From NAK82 sp036172345 (GTDB lineage Bacteria > Chloroflexota > Anaerolineae > 4572-78 > NAK82): a stretch of 22,592 nucleotides of DNA. A model generated the notes under the pieces. That model made no database searches. It saw only the letters and a program-made list of their open reading frames with translations, and had not been told where the DNA came from. This document shows positions 8,037 to 15,782 of this stretch, piece by piece; position 1 is the first letter of the stretch, and every line of letters begins with the position of its first letter. Both the position numbers and the translations under genes were made by a program. The stretch lies in assembly GCA_036172345.1 (NCBI GenBank), contig JASFBB010000131.1, positions 1-22,592 on the forward strand, in the 5' to 3' direction.

Positions 8037-10313
8037 TTATGCCTCGCTGATGGAGCCATCTATCGTCTCCGCAGATCGCACTGCATCTTGTTTGGACGAC
8101 GGTTCCGCATACTTCGCTCTCGATTCAAGAGCAAACAGCGCCAGCTGGTGAAACGGTTCCACCGACGTGCCTGTACGATCAGCTGCTTGTGGGCCTATGT
8201 CCGAAGGAATCTGCTGTATCAATGCGGCCGTCTCTTGCAAGGCCTCTAAAAGATACGTTTTAGGATCACTAATAACGCTCTCATGAGACATTTTTCCGCT
8301 CGCCACAGCCTTGGTATAGTGTTCCAATGTCTTCCCCATCACAATGGTGAACAGATCAACTTCGTTGACAGGCATCCCTGAATCCAAAGTGCGTTGAGTC
8401 CAAGTACTCGAGTCCTGCAAGACCTTTCTTCCCAGAGAGGAGAGATCATTCGAAGAAACATAGCAAGACATTTTACGACACACCAATATACAGTCATATC
8501 GGATATTACCCTCGCTGCCATGAAAACCGCTCTTGCCTTCTGAACGAACGATTGGGGTGGCAGAGACGTAGAATCCAGAATCCAAAAGAAGTTGACCTAT
8601 ACCTTCCCAAGCCCAAACTTTATTATGATGGAAGGTGAATATCAATAATCCATCGTCCTTCAGCACACGATGACACTCACGAAATACACAACGCAACCCC
8701 TCTACGAAAGAGCTAGTGGTCTTCCCTAGCTCCTCATTCTTCACAATCTCATTTGAACGTCTGGAGAGATCTGGTTCAAACCAAGGATAAAAATTACGCA
8801 AAGCTAAGCGTAACCAGACGTAGAAAAAGTCAGCCAGCTCGGAATACTGGACATTGTCAAAATACGGTGGATCGGTGATAACACAATCGACGGATTTATC
8901 CGGTATGAACGATAGGTCTTCGGAACTTTGACAACGTAACAGAACGGCATGATCACGTCGCGTAAGCGTCCGGAAATCGTCCACCAACCAGCCCTCGATA
9001 CGCTCTCTGCCAGTATAATGGGTATAACGTTTTCCGTTGCTGCCGAGGACTCGTTCATAAGGACGCTGACAATAAATCTTGGCGCGCCGCACTTTCTCGA
9101 AACACTTAACAAACGTCCCTCGACCGAAACGTGTTCCCCATACATTGTTCTCAGTGGGACGTTCAATCGGATGGTAGGCATGCAACCCAAACATCAGCGA
9201 GACTTTATGCCACTCGATCTCATACTTGCAAAACATATTGTTAGCATCCAAACAATCGGAGAACGCGATCAACATCAGCTCACGCACATTCTGATCCGAA
9301 ATAGCCATTATGTGTTCGAGCAGAATTGAAAGACATAATAACTGGCGTTCGTTAAACATTTGCCAGAAGTGGGTATAACCATGGTTGATGGGACGTGGGT
9401 CGCTACGTCCCTCAACAGGGATCGCTTGACGAGGGATCAGCAATGTATCCTGGCGTTTTTCATATTCTTCTACTACTTGCTGCCACAGTGAGAGGTCAAT
9501 CTGATCGACGCGTTTGAAGAAACGGCCGCATATAGAGCAGTACCCTTCTAGAGCGTGCAATTCCATATCGAGGTGGGTACCTTTGGCCGCAACTGCATCT
9601 AATACCCGATGAGTTGCACCACAGACAGGACAATGATAGACACCTTTGCCTGCTATCCCTTTGCGAGGGTTAAACGCATAACCACACTCACGACAGGTTA
9701 CGGTTGATCGGCCACTATCCACTTCATTTATCTGGAGACATTTGGGGCATACACACACGTCGACATGATCTCTGCGAGAAAGTTCATAATTAGGGAAAAG
9801 CTTAACAAGAGCACCACATCGTGCACACGGCGCAACCTTTACCCAAAAATAATACATCGTGGTAGCTCGATGACCTGCGGGACAGGTGGTGCTATAATAT
9901 TTGAGAATGGTCTTACCTGCCGTATGCTTGAGCCAGTCAAAAGCGGCGTCAAGAGATTTGATGTCAACTGGTTCGACTTCCTTCTTGGTCACGAACCACG
10001 CCACCGGATTAATGTCCACACCGATGACTTTACAACCCAATCGCAACGCTTCAACGATGGTGGTGCCACCTCCCATAAAGGGATCTAACACGATAGGGGA
10101 TCCTAGGTCCGCCCCTCTCAAAAACCTCTGCCAGATCGTTGTCTCCGTCTCTTCCTCCCAGCTGAAGGCAGCAAGGGTGATCATGCGAAACACGCTGCCC
10201 AGACGACGAGCCCACCATTTATGCATTCGATAAATAGGCTTCTTAGCATTACCTTCGGCTAATGCTACCGGATTGAGTCGATATACTGGAAAATCCTTCT
10301 CAATCAGCCTCAT
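8037..10313 (-). CDS. Zinc-ribbon-containing site-specific DNA methyltransferase (adenine type)
   Basis: A 758-residue AdoMet-dependent DNA methylase. The SAM site is IVLDPFMGGGTTIVEAL (about 75-91). The catalytic motif is ITDPPYFDNVQYSELADFF, with DPPY at about 481-484; DPPY indicates N6-adenine or N4-cytosine methylation. Between the two lies a Cys-rich insert of about 130 residues with successive CxxC pairs (CARC, CPKC, CREC, CPVC, CSIC) and a preceding CPAGH. This resembles the large COG1743-type methylases. ATG 10313 was chosen because homology-like sequence starts at MRLIEKDFPVYRLNP; a GTG at 10349 in the same frame overlaps the endonuclease gene by 31 bases. It would protect host DNA against the adjacent endonuclease. 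It ends 14 bp before hypA. Confidence 0.88.
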   Translation of the reverse strand: MRLIEKDFPVYRLNPVALAEGNAKKPIYRMHKWWARRLGSVFRMITLAAFSWEEETETTIWQRFLRGADLGSPIVLDPFMGGGTTIVEALRLGCKVIGVDINPVAWFVTKKEVEPVDIKSLDAAFDWLKHTAGKTILKYYSTTCPAGHRATTMYYFWVKVAPCARCGALVKLFPNYELSRRDHVDVCVCPKCLQINEVDSGRSTVTCRECGYAFNPRKGIAGKGVYHCPVCGATHRVLDAVAAKGTHLDMELHALEGYCSICGRFFKRVDQIDLSLWQQVVEEYEKRQDTLLIPRQAIPVEGRSDPRPINHGYTHFWQMFNERQLLCLSILLEHIMAISDQNVRELMLIAFSDCLDANNMFCKYEIEWHKVSLMFGLHAYHPIERPTENNVWGTRFGRGTFVKCFEKVRRAKIYCQRPYERVLGSNGKRYTHYTGRERIEGWLVDDFRTLTRRDHAVLLRCQSSEDLSFIPDKSVDCVITDPPYFDNVQYSELADFFYVWLRLALRNFYPWFEPDLSRRSNEIVKNEELGKTTSSFVEGLRCVFRECHRVLKDDGLLIFTFHHNKVWAWEGIGQLLLDSGFYVSATPIVRSEGKSGFHGSEGNIRYDCILVCRKMSCYVSSNDLSSLGRKVLQDSSTWTQRTLDSGMPVNEVDLFTIVMGKTLEHYTKAVASGKMSHESVISDPKTYLLEALQETAALIQQIPSDIGPQAADRTGTSVEPFHQLALFALESRAKYAEPSSKQDAVRSAETIDGSISEA

Positions 10314-10318
10314 CCTAT

Positions 10319-11045
10319 TCACGAATTGTGCCCCAACAGCTTCTGCCACATTTCATCACCACTGGTCCCATACAGGTTTCCGAACTGCTCCAGGAGATCT
10401 TGCATCTTGTTCTCCAATATCTCGGAGAGTGAATGACCCTTAGCATCTTTGAACTCATCACCCACCTCTCCGACAATCCTGTATATCTCATCGATGCATC
10501 CTCGATCACCTGAAATAAACTCCCAAAAATCGCGTCCTGCAAGCCATTCAATGCCACCCTCTTGCTCGATGTATTTGCGCACGATACTACTGACTTGGTG
10601 CCTGTTACCGTAACACATTCCGAACAGTGCTACCGATCCACGGTTACGTCTTTGGGCTGAGCGCAACAACTGAGAAATGCGTACCCCCCATGTCTTTTGG
10701 GATTGTGTTGGGCCCGCTTTTCACCTGGATATAGTAATGGCGTCCCGATTTCGTTTTCATAATGTCGGCGCCTTCAACCCCACTGCCCTCGGAAAACACC
10801 CTTGCAACTTCTTGCAACGCCAGGCCGAATGCCGTCACGGTTCCGCGTTCGAGGCGTTGATTGACAAGCCATGTGATAATCGACCTAGCATCATTCAAAC
10901 CCATTTTCGCGGCCAGAATCCGGAGCAAAAACGGATTGATGCGCAAATCCTCGATTTTCAAGCGGCGAATTTCCCGAGCCCGTGTGCTCAGAAACTTGTG
11001 AAAAATTTCTCTGATTTTCTTTTGAGTCGCCCCGTCGAGTGGCAT
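10319..11045 (-). pseudogene. Type II restriction endonuclease (PmeII-like), split by a one-base frameshift
   Basis: The first part (11045-10644 frame, MPLDGATQKK...) ends shortly after a PD-(D/E)xK-like core, VEGADIM plus YYIQVKSGPNT (Asp94, Gln107, Lys109). The second part continues in another frame from about 10680 as ISQLLRSAQRRNRGSVALFG, then MCYGNRHQVSSIVRKY, then REFWEFISGD-like GRDFWEFISGD and DEMWQKLL. Removing one G from the G6 tract (plus-strand C6 at 10684-10689) joins them into a 241-residue protein. Family assignment to the PmeII-type enzymes is from memory and moderate. AGGAG precedes ATG 11045. The partner methylase overlaps or abuts the stop. Possible readings: inactivated gene, phase-variable tract, or homopolymer sequencing error. 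Confidence 0.72.
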
Positions 11046-11106
11046 AGAACTTGTTCTCCTCGCGATATCCCTGAACGTTAGAGATAGAGAAACTTTCTAA
11101 GAGACT

Positions 11107-11136
11107 ATCGTACATTACGATGACATCTCCGGTCAA
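11107..11136 (-). promoter_or_regulatory. Putative promoter of the restriction-modification genes
   Basis: On the minus strand, TTGACC (11136-11131) is followed after 18 bases by TACGAT (11112-11107). The -35 matches consensus at 5 of 6 positions and the -10 at 4 of 6. It would start transcription near 11100, giving a leader of about 55 bases before the endonuclease ATG at 11045. It lies just inside the boundary of the 90-bp MITE-like element. Prediction from sequence only. Confidence 0.4.
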
Positions 11137-11147
11137 CTTTGCATCAT

Positions 11148-11237
11148 GAGGGTGTTGAAAAAGTCCCCCGGCCGCCCAGATTTTATCAAGAAAATAGGCC
11201 AATAAAACAGGCAACTAAAACATTTTTCAACACCCTC
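11148..11237. mobile_element. 90-bp MITE-like element with perfect 15-bp terminal inverted repeats
   Basis: The ends are GAGGGTGTTGAAAAA (11148-11162) and its exact reverse complement (11223-11237). The trinucleotide CAT flanks both sides (11145-11147 and 11238-11240), compatible with a 3-bp target duplication, although such a short match could be chance. The 60-bp interior has no coding capacity. The same terminal sequence bounds a second, different element at 22334-22589. This is the form expected of a non-autonomous derivative of an insertion sequence whose transposase is elsewhere. It sits between the ABC transporter and the restriction-modification genes. Confidence 0.75.
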
Positions 11238-11290
11238 CATTATTGTCGCCCGCGTTATAAGATCGGCGTATTTCGTCCCTGTTTCTGTTC

Positions 11291-12139
11291 CTAACTATGC
11301 ACCTGCAATCCCAACGCATCGCGCAACGCGTCCCCCAGCAGATTCACCGCCAGCACGGTCAAGGTGATCGCGCATCCAGGCGCTGCCGCAATCCACGGTG
11401 CCACGCTCAGGTAGGCACGGCTCTCGGTCAGCATCAGCCCCCATTCTGGCACAGGCGGTTGGGCACCCAGGCCAAGAAAACTGAGCGCTCCGATATTAAG
11501 CAACGCATAGCCCAATTCCAATGAACCCAGCACAACGACGGTATCCGCCACAAAGGGGGCTATGTGCCTCAACAAGATGCGTCCCGGAGAACAGCCAATA
11601 GTGCGAGCGGCCTCGATGAACGGTGCATATCGCACACTTAGAGTAGCAGCACGCACTATCCGAGCGAAGCGGGGAACACTGGCACATCCCACCGCCAAGG
11701 TGGCACTTGTCAGCCCAGCCCCCAGAGCACTCACGATGGTGAGAGCAAGCAGTAAGGTGGGGAAGGCCAACGCCATGTCCACAATGCGCATAAGCAAGGA
11801 GTCCACCCTTCCTCCAAGATAACCAGCGAGAAGCCCCAATAAACTCCCGGGAATTACTGCCAGCCCAGTAGCGATTATCCCAGCTATCAAGGAAAGCCTT
11901 CCTCCCCAGACCAGACGACTCCACACATCACGCCCTAACAGATCGGTGCCAAGCGGATGATCGATGGCGGGCGGCAGAAATTGTCTCGTCGGTGCGGTGG
12001 TCAATGGATCATAGGGTGCTACGAAGGATGCAGCCGCTGTACCAAAGAGGATCAAGCACATCATACAACCGCCTGCCCAGAAGCGGGGGTCAGTGCGCAA
12101 GTTGCACCAGACGCGAGGCCAACAACGGAGAGGCTCCAT
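11291..12139 (-). CDS. Peptide/nickel-type ABC transporter permease (DppC/NikC-like)
   Basis: A 282-residue inner-membrane permease of the BPD_transp_1 type. After an N-terminal membrane segment comes the characteristic HPLGTDLLGRDVWSRLVWG of the DppC/OppC/NikC group. The cytoplasmic EAA loop, which docks on the ATPase, is EAARTIGCSPGRILLRHIAP. Four or five further hydrophobic segments follow, with GALSFLGLGAQPPVPEWG near the C-terminus, also typical. It is the last gene of the transporter cluster, starting 3 bp after the partner permease. The two ATPase genes that usually follow are absent; a MITE-like element and a restriction-modification pair lie there instead. The substrate (oligopeptide, dipeptide or nickel) cannot be told from the permease. 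Confidence 0.92.
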   Translation of the reverse strand: MEPLRCWPRVWCNLRTDPRFWAGGCMMCLILFGTAAASFVAPYDPLTTAPTRQFLPPAIDHPLGTDLLGRDVWSRLVWGGRLSLIAGIIATGLAVIPGSLLGLLAGYLGGRVDSLLMRIVDMALAFPTLLLALTIVSALGAGLTSATLAVGCASVPRFARIVRAATLSVRYAPFIEAARTIGCSPGRILLRHIAPFVADTVVVLGSLELGYALLNIGALSFLGLGAQPPVPEWGLMLTESRAYLSVAPWIAAAPGCAITLTVLAVNLLGDALRDALGLQVHS

Positions 12140-12142
12140 GCG

Positions 12143-13066
12143 CTAGCTCTCACGCTGGCGTGGATCGAGCACCATCGCAATCAGGTCAACGCCCAGGTTG
12201 ATGACAACATAAGTGCTCGCAACTAATAACACGGCGCCTTGCACCACAGGGAGGTCTTTCCATAAGATCGCGTCCACGACGACTCGGCCCAACCCAGGTC
12301 GTGCGAACACAGTCTCGGTGACCACTGCGCCTCCCAAGAGGAACCCTGCCTGCAACCCAATTAGATTGAGGCTGGGTAACAGGGCATTGCGCAAGGCATG
12401 GCGCAGCAAAACAAGCGCTTCTGGCAGCCCTTTGCTCCGCGCAACCGTGATATAGTCCGCTTGCAACGCGGTGAGCAAGTTGCTGCGTATCAAGCGGGCG
12501 AGCGGCGCGGCACCCACAAATCCCAGCAATGTTGCCGGCATAATCAGATGGCGCCACGATCCGGCACCGCTTGCCGGCAGCCAACGCAACGCCAAGCTGA
12601 ATAACCAGATAAGCAAGAGGCCGGACCAAAACAGCGGGGTAGAAACTCCCAACACGGCAATCCCGACGGTGACTCGGTCAACCCAGCTACCCACATACAG
12701 GGCAGCTAACACACCTAAGCCCAGACCAAGAACTATAGTGATCGTGAGCGCCGCTACTGCCAACTCAAACGTGGATGGTAGCTGTTCGGCAAGAGTCAGG
12801 AGTACCGGCCGATTGCTGAACAGGGAGCGCCCTAGATCACCACGCGCCAGATTCCACAGGTAACGGCTATATTGGATCGGCAGCGCTTCGTCCAGCCCCA
12901 TTTGCTGACGCGCCTGGGTGATGGCCGTTTCGGAAGCGCCGGAAGCGGCCAGAATCGTGCGCGCCGGGTCTCCAGGGAGCACGCGCAGCAACACAAATAC
13001 AAGTGTCGCAATGCCCCACAGCGCAAAGATGGCCCCCACCAAACGGCGTGCAATCAGGATGAGCAT
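12143..13066 (-). CDS. Peptide/nickel-type ABC transporter permease (DppB/NikB-like)
   Basis: A 307-residue permease with the N-terminal RRLVGAIFALWGIATLVFVL segment and the LPGDPA motif of the DppB/OppB/NikB group. The MGLDEALPIQYSRYL and GDLGRSLF segments follow, then five further hydrophobic stretches. The EAA-like loop is YITVARSKGLPEALVLLRHALRN, and the FARPGLGRVVVDAI segment near the C-terminus is family-typical. It pairs with the DppC/NikC-like permease 3 bp downstream and follows the binding-protein gene by 24 bp. No clear ribosome-binding site precedes ATG 13066, so translation may depend on the upstream gene. Confidence 0.92.
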   Translation of the reverse strand: MLILIARRLVGAIFALWGIATLVFVLLRVLPGDPARTILAASGASETAITQARQQMGLDEALPIQYSRYLWNLARGDLGRSLFSNRPVLLTLAEQLPSTFELAVAALTITIVLGLGLGVLAALYVGSWVDRVTVGIAVLGVSTPLFWSGLLLIWLFSLALRWLPASGAGSWRHLIMPATLLGFVGAAPLARLIRSNLLTALQADYITVARSKGLPEALVLLRHALRNALLPSLNLIGLQAGFLLGGAVVTETVFARPGLGRVVVDAILWKDLPVVQGAVLLVASTYVVINLGVDLIAMVLDPRQRES

Positions 13067-13090
13067 ATACGATGAAAAACGGAGAGGAAC

Positions 13091-14722
13091 TCACTGCAGT
13101 TGGACATCATGCAAGATGGGAAACCACCCTTGGGCATCGAAGCGCAATCCTTGCACGCGCGCGCTCACCCCGTTTAGATTGACCGGATCCCGGATGGGGA
13201 TGAGCAGCACGAGCTCCATAATGCGTTCTTGCGCCTGAGCGTACAGCTTCGCGCGGACAGCAGGGTCACTGACTTGGCGCGCACGTTCTAATAGATCGTC
13301 CAGAACGGCATCTGAAACACGGCTCCAGTTAAAGGCACTGGTGGAATGATAATAAGTGTGGAGCAGATCGGGATCACTGCCGGCATAGTTCTGGGGAATA
13401 AGATGATAATCTCCCGTACGCGCCACCTCCAACGCGGCCGGATAAGTCAAGGTGCGCAACTGCAGTTGGACGCCCACCACTTTCCACTGCGATTGGAGCA
13501 ACTGGGCAACTTCCGGCAGCGAGCCCCACGTCATCAGCACGGCATCCAGAAGCAACGGCTGGCCAGCGCGCTCACGCACCCCATCGCCGTCGATGTCCAC
13601 ATATCCCGCTTCCTCTAGCAATCGAACCGCCTCGGTTGGATCAAAGCGAACGAGCGTCGCCGGCATTTCGACATACCCAAATGTGGCCGAGGTGAGCGGG
13701 CCAGTTGCGGCAGGCGAAAAGCCGCCAAAAATGGCTTGCACAATCTCTTCACGATTGGTCGCAAACAACAAGGCACGCCGCACGCGAACGTCATCCAGGG
13801 GTGGACGCTGCGTATTGAGGATCAACCCCAACGATTGACCGGGGATAGGCACCGGGATGATGGCGAATCGTTCGTCCTGTTGCAGGCGCTTCGCGTCCGT
13901 CGGCGGAATCTCACCCATCACGTGGACATCACCCGCCTGCAGGGCAATGGCACGCCCCGCCGGATCGGTGAAAAACCTGAAGACAACCCGCTCCAAATGG
14001 GCCGGCCCTTGATGGGCATAAATGCGCGGCCCCCAAGCATACGCGTCGTTGCGCACGATGGTCAGATAGTCGTTGGGCATATATTCCTCAAAGCGAAACG
14101 GGCCGGTGCCTACCTGATGAAACTGATAGTCGACACCCCAACGAGCAAGCGACTGAGGCGCAGCCATCCCCAGATACACTTGAGACAAACTGTCCAGCAA
14201 AGGGGCATATGGCGCCGAAAGATGAATGGCCACCGTGTACTCATCGCGTACTTCAACGGAACGGAATGGACCCAACAGGAACGCTGCCTTTTGTGACTTG
14301 ATAGCAGGATCGACAATGCGCTCTAGATTGACCTTCACGGCAGCAGCATTGAATGGGCTGCCGTCGTGGAATTTCACACCGCGACGCAGATGAAAGGTGT
14401 ACACCAGGCCATCCTGGCTGACTTCCCACGACTCGGCCAAACCAGGCACAAACTGCTGCACCTCTTCTGGCGATCTTCCCGTGCGATATACCAATGTATC
14501 GTATACGCTGCGCAGAGGGATACCCAACTCGGAAGAGGCGTTCACGTGGGGATCAATGCCAGAAGGGGAAAGAGTCAAACCATAGAACAAGGTAGCTTCA
14601 TGCTGCACTAACAAGGCGTAGGCAGTAGTGAGATAACCGCCGTCGACGTGTCCGGCGACTCCGACAACCAAAGTGAGGAGAGCAAGCAAAATCAGCTTCC
14701 AGATGACTCGCAAAGGTATCAT
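13091..14722 (-). CDS. Family 5 extracellular solute-binding protein (peptide/nickel type)
   Basis: A 543-residue exported binding protein of the DppA/OppA/NikA family. A Sec signal peptide (MIPLRVIWKLILLALLTLVV...) lacks a lipobox Cys. The mature protein has the SGIDPHVNASSELGI and VYDTLVYRTG region, then ESWEVSQDGLVYTFHLRRGV with KFHDGSPFNAAAV, the hallmark of the family. The start at 14722 is fixed by GGAGGAGG a few bases upstream and the signal peptide; the in-frame extension to 14893 translates the leader hairpin and is not real. It is the first gene of the SBP-permease-permease cluster. The ligand is unknown. Nickel is attractive because the hyp operon lies downstream, but this is only contextual. 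Confidence 0.93.
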   Translation of the reverse strand: MIPLRVIWKLILLALLTLVVGVAGHVDGGYLTTAYALLVQHEATLFYGLTLSPSGIDPHVNASSELGIPLRSVYDTLVYRTGRSPEEVQQFVPGLAESWEVSQDGLVYTFHLRRGVKFHDGSPFNAAAVKVNLERIVDPAIKSQKAAFLLGPFRSVEVRDEYTVAIHLSAPYAPLLDSLSQVYLGMAAPQSLARWGVDYQFHQVGTGPFRFEEYMPNDYLTIVRNDAYAWGPRIYAHQGPAHLERVVFRFFTDPAGRAIALQAGDVHVMGEIPPTDAKRLQQDERFAIIPVPIPGQSLGLILNTQRPPLDDVRVRRALLFATNREEIVQAIFGGFSPAATGPLTSATFGYVEMPATLVRFDPTEAVRLLEEAGYVDIDGDGVRERAGQPLLLDAVLMTWGSLPEVAQLLQSQWKVVGVQLQLRTLTYPAALEVARTGDYHLIPQNYAGSDPDLLHTYYHSTSAFNWSRVSDAVLDDLLERARQVSDPAVRAKLYAQAQERIMELVLLIPIRDPVNLNGVSARVQGLRFDAQGWFPILHDVQLQ

Positions 14723-14814
14723 AAGATACCTCCTCCACAGAGCAAGCTTCTGCCAGCATTGTATGCAAAACCCTGCCCGAGACAAAATATAATCGAAAGC
14801 ACGCAAAACAATGG

Positions 14815-14862
14815 TAAAAAAAAACCCACGAGGGCCAGGGGACCCGCCACCCCCTGACCCTC
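14815..14862 (-). terminator. Rho-independent terminator or leader attenuator
   Basis: Minus strand: GAGGGTCAGGGG (14862-14851), a 9-base loop, CCCCTGGCCCTC (14841-14830; one mismatch in 12 pairs), then GTGGG and ten T (14824-14815). The T run ends in TTACC, which can also pair with GGTAA just before the hairpin. It follows the GYPPCC gene (ends 14948) and precedes the binding-protein ATG by about 95 bases. It can therefore end the upstream operon or attenuate the transporter transcript. Confidence 0.7.
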
Positions 14863-14902
14863 TTACCAAAAGGAGGAGAAAAAGAGGTTTCAAACGTTCT
14901 TT

Positions 14903-14931
14903 ATAATATCACGACAAGTTGAGTGTTACAA
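14903..14931 (-). promoter_or_regulatory. Putative promoter upstream of the leader hairpin
   Basis: On the minus strand, TTGTAA (14931-14926) and TATTAT (14908-14903) are separated by exactly 17 bases. Matches to consensus are 4 of 6 and 5 of 6. Initiation near 14896 would give a leader of about 174 bases that runs through the terminator-like hairpin before reaching the binding-protein start. Prediction only; a second weak -10-like sequence downstream of the hairpin could serve instead. Confidence 0.35.
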
Positions 14932-14947
14932 GACCCCTGGATGACGT

Positions 14948-15472
14948 TTACCTTGCGCAAAACCTACGATTACGAGATGAATAACTGTCGTACAGTTCTC
15001 CAGCTTGGGCCAGCGCGATCCGATACAGCGGGATCAAACGCGGCGTCACCGTGCATCCTGTACAGGCACGATGGAAGAGCAACGCCTGATCGGCAGGGGG
15101 CAAGTCGCTGGGCGTATCGGGGTTGCAAAGGTACTCCTCCGCACAACAGGGTGGATAGCCGAAATAATATGCCTCGATGCGCACCAGATGAGCCGACTCA
15201 ACACCTAAAGGGCGCCGGTCAAACCTTCTCCGATAGCGCTCTACAAGGCGAGCATCCCGACTGAACACCAAATGTTCCGCGCGTGTACCATCTTCCGCAT
15301 AGCGCGTGATATTAGCTGTCACAAGAGTCATTTGTCGGAACAGTGCAAGTACCCAGGGCCTAACCGGATACTCCAACCGGCTGAGGGGCTTTATGCCCCA
15401 CGCCGTCAGGACACCTAGGTAAACAGCATCTTGTTCGAGGCGCTCAGGCGATAGCCAATCTTCCACAGTCAA
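14948..15472 (-). CDS. Cys-rich hypothetical protein (DUF483-like, GYPPCC motif)
   Basis: A 174-residue soluble protein. The N-terminal half is helical and basic (FSRDARLVERYRRRFDRR). The C-terminal half holds FGYPPCCAEEYLC (Cys109, 110, 116) and LLFHRACTGC (His134, Cys137, Cys140), followed by PRLIPLYRIAL. Five Cys and one His in about 30 residues suggest a metal or Fe-S site. The GYPxCC pattern resembles DUF483 as I remember it; function unknown. The frame starts with TTG at 15472, overlapping the TGA of the upstream gene; a GTG two codons later is the alternative. Third gene of a tight MOSC/CPRCG/GYPPCC cluster, followed by a terminator. Confidence 0.75.
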   Translation of the reverse strand: MTVEDWLSPERLEQDAVYLGVLTAWGIKPLSRLEYPVRPWVLALFRQMTLVTANITRYAEDGTRAEHLVFSRDARLVERYRRRFDRRPLGVESAHLVRIEAYYFGYPPCCAEEYLCNPDTPSDLPPADQALLFHRACTGCTVTPRLIPLYRIALAQAGELYDSYSSRNRRFCAR

Positions 15473-15777
15473 GATTCACTCATAATCGCGACCAGGAGAT
15501 TGCCGTTGACATCACGTGACGTGATGGGATGGCCTGCTTCGACATAATGGAACAGCCTTGGGCTAAAGTATACCATGCGCCCATCATCGTGATACACTTT
15601 GATGCTACCCATTCCCATCAATGCCCCACAGCGAGGGCACGGAACCACTCCCCGTTGTAATCCACGGGTATCAACAAAGACTTTCCCAATGCGATAGCCC
15701 GTTCTGCCCTCTTCGCTGACAGAGCGACCCGAGCGGCACACAGCCGCTATCTTGCGGATGGCGTCTTCAGGGGTCAT
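15469..15777 (-). CDS. Small zinc-type hypothetical protein (CPRCG)
   Basis: About 102 residues. An N-terminal helix (MTPEDAIRKIAAVC) leads into IGKVFVDTRGLQRGVV, then a CPRCG knuckle, IKVYHDDGRMVYFSPRLFHYVEAGH with two His, and a short C-terminal strand. One CxxC plus the later His pair could bind zinc. I do not recognise the family. ATG 15777 lies 5 bases after the MOSC stop; a GTG at 15786 overlapping that stop (GTGA) is the alternative start. Its stop overlaps the start of the next gene. The arrangement implies co-translation with the MOSC protein and the GYPPCC protein. Confidence 0.7.
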   Translation of the reverse strand: MTPEDAIRKIAAVCRSGRSVSEEGRTGYRIGKVFVDTRGLQRGVVPCPRCGALMGMGSIKVYHDDGRMVYFSPRLFHYVEAGHPITSRDVNGNLLVAIMSES

Positions 15778-15782
15778 AAGCG

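Noticed and set aside
14723..14893. N-terminal extension of the family 5 binding protein up to 14893
   Set aside because: The extension translates the terminator hairpin and T run. The strong ribosome-binding site and the signal peptide both place the start at 14722.
14722..14900. NiCo-type nickel/cobalt riboswitch in the transporter leader
   Set aside because: Only one GGGCAGG-like stretch is present. The four-way junction pattern of conserved purine-rich loops expected for NiCo RNAs could not be traced.
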